The notes beneath the pieces are model-generated. The model was not told the origin of the DNA and did not search any database. It was given only the letters and a program-made list of their open reading frames with translations. Below, piece after piece: positions 17,136 through 25,844 of a DNA stretch of 64,000 bases. Both the position numbers and the translations under genes were made by a program. Origin of the DNA: Streptomyces sp. NBC_01314 (GTDB lineage Bacteria > Actinomycetota > Actinomycetes > Streptomycetales > Streptomycetaceae); the NCBI RefSeq assembly GCF_041435215.1, contig NZ_CP108394.1, positions 9,982,001 to 10,046,000 of the forward strand, in the 5' to 3' direction. Every line of letters starts with the position of its first letter. Position 1 is the first letter of the stretch.

Positions 17136-17801
17136 TCACCGCGTCAGGTCGCGCATCCGGCTGATCTCCGTCGCCTGCTGGGCGATCACGTCGTCGGCCA
17201 TCTCCTCGACCAGGATGTTGTTGCCCTGCGCCTTCACATCCGTGGCCATGGTGATCGCCCCCTCGTGATGGGTGATCATCAGCTTCAGGAAGAGCTGGTC
17301 GAACTTCTTCCCGTCGAGCGAGCCGAGTTCCTTCAGCTGCGCCTCGGTCGCCATGCCGGGCATCGACTCGTGGTCGTGCGAAGTGTCCCGCCCGTCACCG
17401 TCGTTGACCTTCAGCCAGCCCTCCATGGCCTCGATCTCGGGCTTCTGGGCGGCCGAGATGCGCTCGGCGATCCGCTTCACCTGGGTCGACTTCGCGTGGT
17501 CGGGGGCGAGTTCGGTCATCTCCAGGGCCTGGGTGTGGTGCACGATCATCATGCGCACGTAGTCGTGGTCAGCCGAATTCGGAGAGTCGTCTTCCGCTCG
17601 CCGCTTCTCGACTTCTTCCGGCGAGAGGGTTTGAGCCGCCTCACCGGGTTTTCCGGGGGCGATCACCGCCGGTCCGCCCGACTTGGCGGAACCGCCGTCG
17701 GGGTCCGCGTCCGACCCCGAGTCGCAGCCCGCGAGTACCAGTACGACGGCCGTCAGTGTGGCCGTGACCAGCGGCGCGCGGGATGTGCGGCGAACGAGCA
17801 C
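17136..17801 (-). CDS. DUF305 lipoprotein
   Basis: A 221-residue exported lipoprotein. The signal segment ends in the lipobox L-V-L-A-G-C (Cys26). The DUF305 region has its two signature motifs, M-M-I-V-H-H-T-Q-A-L-E-M and L-M-I-T-H-H-E-G-A-I-T-M-A, with paired His and Met residues that are often linked to copper binding in this family. GTG at 17801 follows AGGAGG with 5 bases. It is divergent from the LVIVD protein gene; the two often occur together in Streptomyces and probably act jointly at the cell surface. Confidence 0.9.
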   Translation of the reverse strand: MLVRRTSRAPLVTATLTAVVLVLAGCDSGSDADPDGGSAKSGGPAVIAPGKPGEAAQTLSPEEVEKRRAEDDSPNSADHDYVRMMIVHHTQALEMTELAPDHAKSTQVKRIAERISAAQKPEIEAMEGWLKVNDGDGRDTSHDHESMPGMATEAQLKELGSLDGKKFDQLFLKLMITHHEGAITMATDVKAQGNNILVEEMADDVIAQQATEISRMRDLTR

Positions 17802-17995
17802 AGGGACCTCCTGGGACACGGCAACGGGCGTACACCTCATGAGTGTTGACAGACTTTCCTAACACGCTTTCACTGATCGGTGATCAAATTTGTTCGTTAC
17901 AAGTACATTGCCGCCTGTTGATCTGTGCATGATGAAGACGATACTTCGGAGGAGCCTGAACCGTTCGACCGCGAACGGCCACACGGGAGGACACA

Positions 17996-19507
17996 GTGAC
18001 CCTGTTGAACAACCTTCGGACGCGGCGCAGACGTCTGGGGGTCGCCGCGACTGCGGCCGGCCTGCTGGCCGCGTTACTCACCGCCGGACCGGCGGCCGCG
18101 ACCCCCGACCCCGGCGACTCGCCCGCCGTGCGGGAGAAGGTCTCCAAGAGCGATGCCGCCGAGGCGCGGGCGGCGATAGCCGCCGGCGAGATACCCGGCC
18201 AGGACGAGATCGTCCACTCCGCCAACATCCAGCACCTGGCCAACATCCCCAAGGAGGCGTTGCCGGGCACCAACTCGGACCTCGCCTTCCAGGGCAAGTA
18301 CGCCTACGCCGGCAACTACGACGGATTCCGGGTCTTCGACCTCAGCGATCCGAAGGCGCCGAAAACCGTGGCCCAGGTGCTCTGCCCCGGCTCGCAGAAC
18401 GACATCTCCGTCTCCGGCGACCTGCTGTTCCTGTCCACCGACTCCTCGCGCAGCGACAACTCCTGCAACAGCACCACGCAGCCCGCGACCGAGAAGTCGT
18501 CGTGGGAGGGCATGAAGATCTTCGACATCAGCGACAAGGCGCACCCGAAGTACGTCGCCGCCGTCGAGACGTCCTGCGGCTCGCACACCCACACGCTGGT
18601 GCCCGACGGCAAGAACGTCTACGTCTACGTCTCCTCGTACTCGCCGAGCGCCGCGTTCCCCGACTGTCAGCCTCCGCACGACGGCATCTCGGTCATCAAG
18701 GTGTCCCGCAAGCACCCGGAGAGGGCGAAGGTCGTGGGCTTCCCGGTCCTCTTCCCCGGTGAGGGCACCGACGGCGGCGGCAACCCGGGTTCGCCGACGA
18801 ACCCCGGTGTCTCCAAGACCACTGGCTGCCACGACATCACGGTGCTGCCGTCGAAGGATCTGGCCGCCGGCGCGTGCATGGGTGACGGCATCCTGTTCTC
18901 CATCAAGAACCCGAAGAAGCCGAAGGTCATCGACCGGGTCCAGGACAACGTGAACTTCGCGTTCTGGCACTCGGCCACCTTCAACCAGGAGGCCGACAAG
19001 GTCGTCTTCACCGACGAGTTGGGCGGCGGCGGCGCGGCCACCTGCAACGCGGCGATCGGGCCGAACCGCGGTGCCGACGGCATCTACGAGATCGTCGGCA
19101 AGGGGGACAAGCGCAAGCTCGTCTTCAAGAGCTACTTCAAGATCCCCCGCCACCAGGCGGACACCGAGAACTGCGTCGCCCACAACGGCTCGCTGATCCC
19201 GGTCAAGGGCAAGGACATCATGGTCCAGGCCTGGTACCAGGGCGGTGTCTCCGTCTGGGACTTCACCGACTCCGCCAAGCCCGAGGAGATCGCCTACTTC
19301 GAGCGCGGTCCGATCTCCACCAGCACCCTCGTGGGCGGCGGTTCCTGGTCCGCGTACTACTACAACGGTTACATCTACTCGAACGACCTGGTGAAGGGCT
19401 TCGACGTGTTGAAGCTCGACGACGCGCGGACGAACCCGGCCCAGGCCGTCCACCTGAGCGAGCTCAACGTGCAGTCGCAGCCGGACTACTTCGACATCGA
19501 CCGCTAG
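17996..19507 (+). CDS. Secreted LVIVD-repeat beta-propeller protein
   Basis: A 503-residue exported protein. The signal peptide spans about 1-36 (ends A-G-P-A-A-A). The mature region has repeated blade motifs such as F-R-V-F-D-L-S-D-P-K-A-P-K and M-K-I-F-D-I-S-D-K-A-H-P-K, typical of LVIVD (beta-propeller) repeats. H-x-H clusters such as C-G-S-H-T-H-T and F-W-H-S-A-T could bind metal. GTG at 17996 follows GGGAGG with 5 bases. It is divergent from the DUF305 lipoprotein across 194 bp, so the two are probably coregulated. The biochemical role is unknown. Confidence 0.88.
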   Translation: MTLLNNLRTRRRRLGVAATAAGLLAALLTAGPAAATPDPGDSPAVREKVSKSDAAEARAAIAAGEIPGQDEIVHSANIQHLANIPKEALPGTNSDLAFQGKYAYAGNYDGFRVFDLSDPKAPKTVAQVLCPGSQNDISVSGDLLFLSTDSSRSDNSCNSTTQPATEKSSWEGMKIFDISDKAHPKYVAAVETSCGSHTHTLVPDGKNVYVYVSSYSPSAAFPDCQPPHDGISVIKVSRKHPERAKVVGFPVLFPGEGTDGGGNPGSPTNPGVSKTTGCHDITVLPSKDLAAGACMGDGILFSIKNPKKPKVIDRVQDNVNFAFWHSATFNQEADKVVFTDELGGGGAATCNAAIGPNRGADGIYEIVGKGDKRKLVFKSYFKIPRHQADTENCVAHNGSLIPVKGKDIMVQAWYQGGVSVWDFTDSAKPEEIAYFERGPISTSTLVGGGSWSAYYYNGYIYSNDLVKGFDVLKLDDARTNPAQAVHLSELNVQSQPDYFDIDR

Positions 19508-19535
19508 AAGAGCAAGCGACGGATCTCGCTCACCC

Positions 19536-19566
19536 GTCCCGCCGGGCCCCTCGGGCCCGGCGGGAC
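19536..19566. terminator. Perfect 14-bp hairpin terminator
   Basis: GTCCCGCCGGGCCC (19536-19549) and GGGCCCGGCGGGAC (19553-19566) pair perfectly around a 3-base loop, directly after the LVIVD gene. Confidence 0.85.
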
Positions 19567-19817
19567 ACCGGGCCTGCGGACTCTTCACCGACCGGGACGC
19601 AGGGCGAGGACATCCGGCAACTCCCGCGTCGGCTCGCCGTCGGCGAACTATACTCAACGCTTCCGGGCGGCGACCCTACGTGCTCCCGTCCGGCCGTCGT
19701 TCGTCCCGGGCCGCACGGGGGACGGTCCGGGACGGACGTCCGGCGGTGGCGAACAATCGTTCGGTGACCGGGACCCGGACACCCGGCCAGGCTCACGGGG
19801 CAGCGGCCCGCGGCACC

Positions 19818-20516
19818 TCAGTCCACCAGATCCAGCACCGGCCGCAGCCCGTCCGGCCGCTCGGCGGCGGGCAGATGGTCGACGAAGTGCACCCCGCACC
19901 CCAGCGCCGCCGCACCGCCGTCGGCCCGCCGGTCGTCGCCCACCATCAGGGTTTTTCGCGCGTCGACACCGAGCGCCTCGCACGCGCGGGCGAACAGCCG
20001 CGGGTCCGGCTTCTGGATGCCGTGCTCGTAGGACAGCATGTACACGCCGACGTACGGGTCGAGGCCGTGCGCGCGGAACACCGGCCGCAGATCCCAGCCG
20101 ATGTTGCTCACCACCCCGACGGCCACCCCACGTTCCCGCAGGGCGGCGAGGACCTCGGCGGCGTCCGGGTAGGGGCACCACGCCGACGGCTTCATATGGC
20201 GGTCGTACAGCGCGTCGTGGAGCGCGGGGGCGGGGAGAGCCACCCGGCGGGAGAGAGCCGTGTAGGCGGCACGGTGCTGCTCGGCGCTCCGGTCCCGCAC
20301 CGCCCACAGCTCACCCGGCCGGCCTGTCGGCGGCTGCGCCGGGAACGCCCCGCCCGGCAGCGCGCCCGCCCGGTCCAGTGCCTCGGCCGCCCTGACCAAC
20401 TCCGGCTCGGGCAGGGTCAGACCGGTGTCCGTCAGGGCCGCACGGAGCCAGGACTCGGTGGACTCCACGCGGAAGAGGGTTCCGGAGAAGTCGAACAGCA
20501 CTCCTTCGACAGTCAT
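19818..20516 (-). CDS. HAD-superfamily hydrolase with altered motif I
   Basis: A 232-residue HAD-like protein with cap domain (about 20-105). Motif I reads D9-F-S11-G-T13, so the usual second Asp (general acid/base) is Ser. Motif II is near V-V-S-N-I-G-W-D, the motif III Lys lies in I-Q-K-P-D-P, and motif IV is M-V-G-D-D-R-R-A-D. A D-x-S variant may slow phosphatase turnover or favour another HAD chemistry, as with the D-W-A of phosphonatases. It lies 33 bp downstream of the PAP2 phosphatase gene on the same strand and is probably cotranscribed. Confidence 0.85.
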   Translation of the reverse strand: MTVEGVLFDFSGTLFRVESTESWLRAALTDTGLTLPEPELVRAAEALDRAGALPGGAFPAQPPTGRPGELWAVRDRSAEQHRAAYTALSRRVALPAPALHDALYDRHMKPSAWCPYPDAAEVLAALRERGVAVGVVSNIGWDLRPVFRAHGLDPYVGVYMLSYEHGIQKPDPRLFARACEALGVDARKTLMVGDDRRADGGAAALGCGVHFVDHLPAAERPDGLRPVLDLVD

Positions 20517-20549
20517 GCCGTCGATCCTTCGTGCCCGCCGCCGATTCGG

Positions 20550-21233
20550 TCAAGTACGCCTCGACGCCTGCCACTTGTCGTACGTCAGCACCGCCAGCGC
20601 GATCGTCAGGCCGCCCAGCAGCCAGCCGGCCAGCACGTCCGACGCCCAGTGCACGCCCAGCCAGATCCGGGTCAGTCCGACGCCCACGACGGAGACGGCG
20701 GCCACCGCCAGGGCCGTCCGCAGGACGACGCGGCCGGCACCGTACCGGTGCAGGAGCCACACCAGCAGACCGAGGACGACCGTGGCCGTCATGGCGTGGC
20801 CCGACGGGTACGCCGCGTAGTGGGCGGAGTCGACAGGGTCGGGCCACGCGGGCCGCTCCCGGCCGACAGCCGCCTTCAGGGCCTGCTGCAACGCCGTACC
20901 CACCGCGCAGGTGACCGCCAGCCACAGGGCGAGCCACCATTCCCGGTGGCGCCACACCAGCCAGACCACGGCGCCGGCGGCCAGCAGACGCATCGTCACC
21001 GGGTCCCAGACCCAGTCCGTCAGGATGCGGAACGCGTGGGTGATGCCCGGTTCGTCGACGGCCCATCTGTGGGTGGTGTTCGCGACGCTCTCGTCCAGTG
21101 ACATGAGCGGTCCCCAGGCGAGCGCGACCAGGACGAGCAGCAGGACGGAGGGCGCCGCGAAGGCCGCGACGGCGCGGACGGTGCGGGGGGCCGACGGCCG
21201 GTGGGGCGGCGCCTCGACGGTGGGGGTGTGCAT
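20550..21233 (-). CDS. PAP2-family membrane phosphatase
   Basis: A 227-residue integral membrane lipid phosphatase with about five or six hydrophobic segments. All three PAP2 motifs are intact: K120-x6-R127-P128, P143-S-G-H146, and T-R189-I-W-L-G-V-H195-W-A-S-D. It should dephosphorylate undecaprenyl pyrophosphate, phosphatidate or a related lipid at the outer membrane face. ATG at 21233 has AGGAT upstream; the open frame 46 codons further upstream lacks a site. The HAD hydrolase gene follows. Confidence 0.9.
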   Translation of the reverse strand: MHTPTVEAPPHRPSAPRTVRAVAAFAAPSVLLLVLVALAWGPLMSLDESVANTTHRWAVDEPGITHAFRILTDWVWDPVTMRLLAAGAVVWLVWRHREWWLALWLAVTCAVGTALQQALKAAVGRERPAWPDPVDSAHYAAYPSGHAMTATVVLGLLVWLLHRYGAGRVVLRTALAVAAVSVVGVGLTRIWLGVHWASDVLAGWLLGGLTIALAVLTYDKWQASRRT

Positions 21234-21470
21234 ACAGCGATCCTGGCCGATTCCCGGGGCCTCAGGCCAACGCCGGGGCGTGAGATCACTGTCACGCGCG
21301 GCGACCGGAGCAAAGCCGTCGCGTCGCACGTTGTTCTTGGGCTGCCCTTTGTTCCCTCTTTGCCATGTCACGACCTGCCGAGTGCCCGCAAAGCCGGGAC
21401 GAAAGCCCCGACCGACGGTCCCGCCGCCGCACGGGCCCGCGCCCCCGGCGACACTTGCCGCGCGTACCGC

Positions 21471-22025
21471 TCAGACCGTCAGCAGCATGGCGAACATCCC
21501 GATCCCCATGGACAGTCGGCAGGCCCGCGCCAACTCCGGCCGGTCGCCCCAGCCGGGCGCCCGCCCGGGCGGAACCCGCGCGCCCACCGAGGCCGGTACG
21601 GGCATGAGCCGGGCGCCCGCCCACAGCACGTAGCCGGCGAAGTACACCAGCAGCACCCCGGTCACCAGGGGCAGGCCCGCGCCGCCGTGGCCACCGCCCG
21701 GCGAGGCGACCATCACCGCGGCCATGTACACCATCGCCAGCGCACCGACCAGATGGTGCAGATGGTGCGCGCTCGTGCGGGCCGACCACAGCGCACGCGC
21801 CGCCGCCGCGCCGAACACCACCGCGTAGGTGAACCACGCCCAGCGCGGCGGCGCCACGGCCGCGGCGGGCACGGCCATCGCGGCCATGCCGAACCCCATC
21901 AGCGCCTCGCCGCCGGCGGCCAGGCGCTGCTCCTCGACGGCACTGCGCATCCGCAGCAGGCAGTAGCCCCCGGTCATCGCGCACAACGCGACCAGCAGCC
22001 AGCCGGGCGAAACCGGTCCGTGCAC
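21471..22025 (-). CDS. DUF5134 membrane protein
   Basis: A 184-residue membrane protein with about five TM segments. M-H-G-P-V-S-P-G-W-L-L-V-A-L-C-A-M is a typical DUF5134 start, and H-H-L-H-H-L-V in the middle adds a His cluster. GTG at 22025 follows GGGGAGG with 6 bases. The open frame extends 600 codons upstream but crosses the FUSC gene antisense, which is not coding. The function is unknown. It is divergent from the FUSC-MarR operon. Confidence 0.82.
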   Translation of the reverse strand: MHGPVSPGWLLVALCAMTGGYCLLRMRSAVEEQRLAAGGEALMGFGMAAMAVPAAAVAPPRWAWFTYAVVFGAAAARALWSARTSAHHLHHLVGALAMVYMAAVMVASPGGGHGGAGLPLVTGVLLVYFAGYVLWAGARLMPVPASVGARVPPGRAPGWGDRPELARACRLSMGIGMFAMLLTV

Positions 22026-22187
22026 TGCGCACCTCCCCGTTCGACGACGTCGGTCAGCGCTGAGAGCGAGGTCGGACAGTCGGTCAGGGCATGCCCCGGC
22101 CCGATGGCGCGCATACGAGCGCAAGGGTGTACGCGGGGGAGCGCGCGGGGGTGCGGCTCGGAGACGAGCGCCACAGCGCATAATGTA

Positions 22188-22201
22188 TTTCACGAGTAAA
22201 A
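22188..22201. promoter_or_regulatory. Candidate MarR operator
   Basis: TTTCACGAGTAAAA is an imperfect 14-bp inverted repeat (one mismatch per arm) in an AT-rich island 19 bp upstream of the FUSC start. The MarR gene is coupled to FUSC, so autoregulation at this site is plausible. Confidence 0.5.
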
Positions 22202-22220
22202 CACCAGCTAAAGTCATGGC

Positions 22221-23861
22221 ATGCGCAGCGTCAGACCTCCCCGTGCCCGCCGGCTTCCGCTCTCCGGTGTCCTCCGTGTGCACCGGCCCTCCGAGATCTG
22301 GTTCAAGCCCGCGTTCAGCGTGGTCGTCGCGGCCGCACCGCCCAACCTGACGCTGCTGGCCCTCGACCGCCTCGACCTGGCGATGTACACGATGGCAGGG
22401 TCCCTGTGCGCGCTCTACGCCCACCACCGCCCGTACACCGCCCGCGCCCGCACCCTCGCCCTGGTCGTGCTCGGCATGGTCGCCGGACTCGCGGTCGCTC
22501 TGGTCGCCGCCTCGCTCACCACGAACGCGGTGGCGCTGGTCACCGTGGGCGCGCTCCTGGCCGCCGCGCAGAAGGCGCTCTGCGACGTGAGCCGGATCGG
22601 GCCGCCCGCCAACGTCATCTTTACCTTCGTCACCTCGGCGGCCCTCTTCCTGCCCCAGACCCTCGCCCAGGTCCCCGGTCACCTCGCCGCGGCCGCCGTC
22701 GCGGGCACCTGGGCCTGGCTCGTGTGCATGGCCCCCGGCCTGCCGCGCCCGCACGGGCCGGAGCGCCGCGCCACGGCCCAGGCCCTGAACGCGGTGGCCG
22801 CCCACATCGAGGCGGCCCGCCCGGAGCGACCGGGGTCCCGCACGGCCGCCGCGACCGCCGTGCACACCGCCTGGCAGACACTGCTCGCCGCCGGCGCCCG
22901 CACCGAGCCCCGGCGCGCCCTCGAAGCGCTTCTGGTCCGCGCCGACGTCGCCCTCACCGCGCCCGCGGACGCCGACGCCGGCCGACTGCGCGCCCAGGCA
23001 CGGGAACTGCGCGGTGCCCGCCCTCTCCCACGAGCCGCCGCCCCCGCGGAGGCCGCCGACGCGATGCCCGGTGTGGAGGGCGAACCCGCGGGCGGTAGGG
23101 CCCCGTTGTGGAGCAGGCTCGGCCCACTCACCCCCATCGTCGTACGCACCGCGGTCGGCTGCGCCCTCGCCGGGTACGCCTCCCTCGCGATCGGTGTCGG
23201 CCGCCCCTACTGGGCCCTCGTCACCGCCGCCTCGCTCTACCAGGCGAACCTCACCCTCACCTGGAGCCGGGGAGTCCAGCGCGTCGTCGGCAACCTCGCC
23301 GGAGTGCTGGCCTTCGCCGCCCTGGTCCCGCTCGCCCACCTCGGCCCGACGGCACTCGTCCTGTGCTGCCTCGCCCTCGGCTTCGGTGCCGAGGCCCTGA
23401 TCAGCCGCAACTACTGGCTCGGCACCATCTGCGTGACCCCGATGGCCCTGCTCGTCACCGAGTTCGTCCGCTACGGAAACCCCGGCGAGCTGATCACCGA
23501 CCGTCTGCTGGACACCGTCGTCGGCGCCCTGGTCGGCTTCCTCGCGGCGGTCGCCGTCACCAACCGGCGTGCCGGAGACCGCGTCGCCCACGCCCTCACC
23601 ACCGTGGAGCGCGCCCGCGCGCACACCGTCCGCACGGCCGCCGACCCCAACGCCACGCCCGGCGCACTGACCGCCGCCCGCCGCGCCCTCGCCACCGCCC
23701 TCGTCGACCTGCGCGCCGTCACCGACGCCGCGAGTGGCGAATGGTGGCAACGCGCCTGGCCGTCGGAGCGGGTGACGCACGCCGAGCAGGCCGGACACCG
23801 TACGCTCGCGGCGACGGTACGACAGCACCGGTTCCAGGCATCGGAGGGCGCACGGGCATGA
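22221..23861 (+). CDS. FUSC-family membrane protein (aromatic acid efflux-like)
   Basis: A 546-residue protein with two hydrophobic blocks (about 28-175 and 305-450) separated and followed by helical cytoplasmic regions, the FUSC/YccS/AaeB layout. The second block has P-Y-W-A-L-V-T-A-A-S-L and later E-A-L-I-S-R-N-Y-W-L-G-T. Family members export aromatic acids or act in envelope stress. Its stop overlaps the MarR start (ATGA), so the exporter is translated together with its probable repressor. No partner periplasmic adaptor is expected in a Gram-positive. Confidence 0.85.
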   Translation: MRSVRPPRARRLPLSGVLRVHRPSEIWFKPAFSVVVAAAPPNLTLLALDRLDLAMYTMAGSLCALYAHHRPYTARARTLALVVLGMVAGLAVALVAASLTTNAVALVTVGALLAAAQKALCDVSRIGPPANVIFTFVTSAALFLPQTLAQVPGHLAAAAVAGTWAWLVCMAPGLPRPHGPERRATAQALNAVAAHIEAARPERPGSRTAAATAVHTAWQTLLAAGARTEPRRALEALLVRADVALTAPADADAGRLRAQARELRGARPLPRAAAPAEAADAMPGVEGEPAGGRAPLWSRLGPLTPIVVRTAVGCALAGYASLAIGVGRPYWALVTAASLYQANLTLTWSRGVQRVVGNLAGVLAFAALVPLAHLGPTALVLCCLALGFGAEALISRNYWLGTICVTPMALLVTEFVRYGNPGELITDRLLDTVVGALVGFLAAVAVTNRRAGDRVAHALTTVERARAHTVRTAADPNATPGALTAARRALATALVDLRAVTDAASGEWWQRAWPSERVTHAEQAGHRTLAATVRQHRFQASEGARA

Positions 23862-24406
23862 CGGCAGGCAGCGGGCGGACGGCGGCGGGGAGCGGCGCGG
23901 TACTCGGGGACACGGTCGCCAAGGTGGTGCGCCAGTGGCAGACGGTCCACCCCGGTCTCGACACGGCGCCGATGGAGATCATCGGCCGCGTCAACCGCTG
24001 CGCCGCCCTCCTCCAACAGGCCGAGGACGCGCCACTGCGGCGCGCCGGTCTCACCCGCCCCGAGTTCGACGTCCTCGGCACCCTGCGCCGCACCGGTCAT
24101 GAACTGACGCCCAGTGAGATCGCCCGCGAGACCTTCGCCTCCGGCGCCGCCGTCACCAAACGCCTCAAGCTGCTCACCGAGCGCGAACTGGTCGAGCGAC
24201 GCGGAGACGACCGTGACCGCCGCGTCGCCCACGTCCGCCTCACCGACGCCGGCCGCGACCTCGTGGACAGCGTCATGCCGGAGCAACTGGCCTACGAGGA
24301 GGCCGTACTCTCCGGTGTCGACACCGACGACCGCCGCGACCTCGCCGTACTGCTGGGCGAGTTGCTGATCCAGCTGGAGGGCCGCCTCGGCCTGCCGCGC
24401 GCCTAG
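23858..24406 (+). CDS. MarR-family regulator
   Basis: A 182-residue winged-helix regulator. The core P-L-R-R-A-G-L-T-R-P-E-F-D-V-L-G-T-L-R-R, the recognition helix region S-G-A-A-V-T-K-R-L-K-L-L and the wing R-G-D-D-R-D-R-R-V-A-H-V are standard MarR. An extra 50-residue N-terminal helix precedes it. The start ATG overlaps the FUSC stop. It probably senses an exported phenolic compound and represses the operon through the palindrome at 22188. Confidence 0.92.
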   Translation: MTAGSGRTAAGSGAVLGDTVAKVVRQWQTVHPGLDTAPMEIIGRVNRCAALLQQAEDAPLRRAGLTRPEFDVLGTLRRTGHELTPSEIARETFASGAAVTKRLKLLTERELVERRGDDRDRRVAHVRLTDAGRDLVDSVMPEQLAYEEAVLSGVDTDDRRDLAVLLGELLIQLEGRLGLPRA

Positions 24407-24463
24407 CGGCCGTAGCGGCGCGCTGTCCACATGGGACGCGCAGGTGTGCCCGCCGGGCCGGTG

Positions 24464-25228
24464 TCAGCCCTCCGCGCCCGCCAAGTACACGCCGAACACG
24501 GCCCCTTGGGGGTCCCGCAGCACCGCGATGCGGGGTCCCTCCGGCACCGTGGTGGGCTCCATGAGGAGGGTGCCGCCCGCCCCGGCGGCGACGCGGGCCG
24601 TGTCGTCGACGTCCTCGACGGCGAAGTACGGCAGCCAGTGCGAAGGCACTTCGTGCGGGAACTTGTCGTCCATCGTGATCATGCCGCCGAAGTCGGCGCC
24701 GTCGATGCCCCACTGCGTGTACTGCCCGCCGGCGCTCACGCTCCAGCCGAACACCGCCGTGTAGAAGGCCTTCGCCTGTTCCGGCACGCGGGTCAGCAGC
24801 TCGACCCAGCCGAGCGCGCCGGGCGCGTTGAACAGCCCGGCACCGGGGAAGGACCGCGCCTGCCACAGCTGGAAGGCCGCGCCACCCGGGTCGAACGCCA
24901 CCGCGAACCGCCCGATGTCGAAGACGTCCACCGGCTCCATCACGACGGTTCCGCCGGCCGCCCATACCGCCCCCGCCGACGCGTCCGCGTCGCTCACCGC
25001 GAACGACACGTTCCAGGCCACCGGCTGCGACTCCTGGTAGAGCGGTGCGAGGGCGGCGACCGCCGCGTCACCGAGGTGCGCGATGCTGTAGCCGCCGGCC
25101 TCCTGGCGCGGATCGGTCTCCGTACGCCAGCCGAACAGCTCGGTGTAGAACCGCTTGGCCGCCTCCAGGTCGCTGGTCCCCAGCTCGGTCCAGCAGGGCC
25201 CACCGGTCACCGGCGCGTCGAGCTTCAT
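24464..25228 (-). CDS. Two-domain VOC (glyoxalase-like) protein
   Basis: A 254-residue protein made of two vicinal-oxygen-chelate modules (about 8-120 and 135-252). Each starts with a C-W-T-E-L or W-V-E-L strand and contains F-Y-T-x-x-F-G-W. Such tandem VOC proteins can be hydrolases, isomerases or drug-binding proteins. The substrate is not predictable. The next gene upstream on the strand is another VOC gene, after a 79-bp gap. Confidence 0.85.
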   Translation of the reverse strand: MKLDAPVTGGPCWTELGTSDLEAAKRFYTELFGWRTETDPRQEAGGYSIAHLGDAAVAALAPLYQESQPVAWNVSFAVSDADASAGAVWAAGGTVVMEPVDVFDIGRFAVAFDPGGAAFQLWQARSFPGAGLFNAPGALGWVELLTRVPEQAKAFYTAVFGWSVSAGGQYTQWGIDGADFGGMITMDDKFPHEVPSHWLPYFAVEDVDDTARVAAGAGGTLLMEPTTVPEGPRIAVLRDPQGAVFGVYLAGAEG

Positions 25229-25307
25229 GACGTTCCCTCCGGGGACGAAAACCCCCTTCCAGCACGCTATGCCCGAGCCCCGGCCCCGGCCACCGGGATG
25301 CGACGCG

Positions 25308-25700
25308 TCAGATACCCGGCCGGTACCGCAGCGGATGGTCCGCCGGGATCTCCACCACCACGATCTCCGTGCCGTCCGGGTCGGCGATCCCCATCTCGAT
25401 CAGTCCCCACGGCTCCTTCACCGGCGGCCGTCGCACCTCCACCCCGGCCGCCAGCAGCTCCTCGTGCGCCGCCGTCACGTCCGCCACCTGCAGCCACAGC
25501 TTCAGCGCGGGTGACGGCGGGGTCTCCGAGCGGCCCGCGACCTCCAGGAAACCGCCGCCGAGGAAGTACACGACGCCCCGGTGGTCACCCGTACCGAACT
25601 CCCGGTACACGGGGAGCCCCAGCCGCTCGCCGTAGAAGACGCGGGAACGCTCGGGGTCGGTGGGGCGGAGGAGGACGCGGCTGCTGAGTACGTGGATCAT
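25308..25700 (-). CDS. Single-domain VOC protein
   Basis: A 130-residue glyoxalase/bleomycin-resistance fold protein: V-L-L-R-P-T-D-P-E-R-S-R-V-F-Y-G-E-R-L-G-L-P-V-Y at the start and D-P-D-G-T-E-I-V-V-V-E at the end, with Glu as a probable metal ligand. ATG at 25700 is the first sensible start. The apparent upstream extension of over 500 codons runs antisense to GNAT and through GDPD, and was rejected. It may be cotranscribed with the two-domain VOC gene. Confidence 0.85.
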   Translation of the reverse strand: MIHVLSSRVLLRPTDPERSRVFYGERLGLPVYREFGTGDHRGVVYFLGGGFLEVAGRSETPPSPALKLWLQVADVTAAHEELLAAGVEVRRPPVKEPWGLIEMGIADPDGTEIVVVEIPADHPLRYRPGI

Positions 25701-25750
25701 CAGCCGAGCGTAGGGCGCCGGGGCCGTGTTCCCGGGTGTGGGCGAGGGGA

Positions 25751-25790
25751 ATTCCCGCACGGTTCCCCGCGCCCCTTTCGGGGCGGGGGT
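25751..25790. repeat. Dispersed palindromic repeat, copy 2
   Basis: Contains GCACGGTTCCCCGCGCCCC with the stem CGCCCC (25770-25775) / GGGGCG (25780-25785). It lies between the divergent VOC and GNAT genes. Confidence 0.6.
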
Positions 25791-25844
25791 GCGGCTACCC
25801 TCTTGCGTGTTCGCGCCGCAGCATGACTCGCCAGGAGTGCACCC

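Noticed and set aside
15393..17849. 818-residue plus-strand frame
   Set aside because: Runs antisense to the ferredoxin reductase and DUF305 genes; no domain.
18074..19657. 527-residue minus-strand frame
   Set aside because: Antisense shadow of the LVIVD gene, low-complexity composition.
22026..23828. 600-codon N-terminal extension of the DUF5134 frame
   Set aside because: Antisense to FUSC; GTG at 22025 with GGGGAGG is a normal start.
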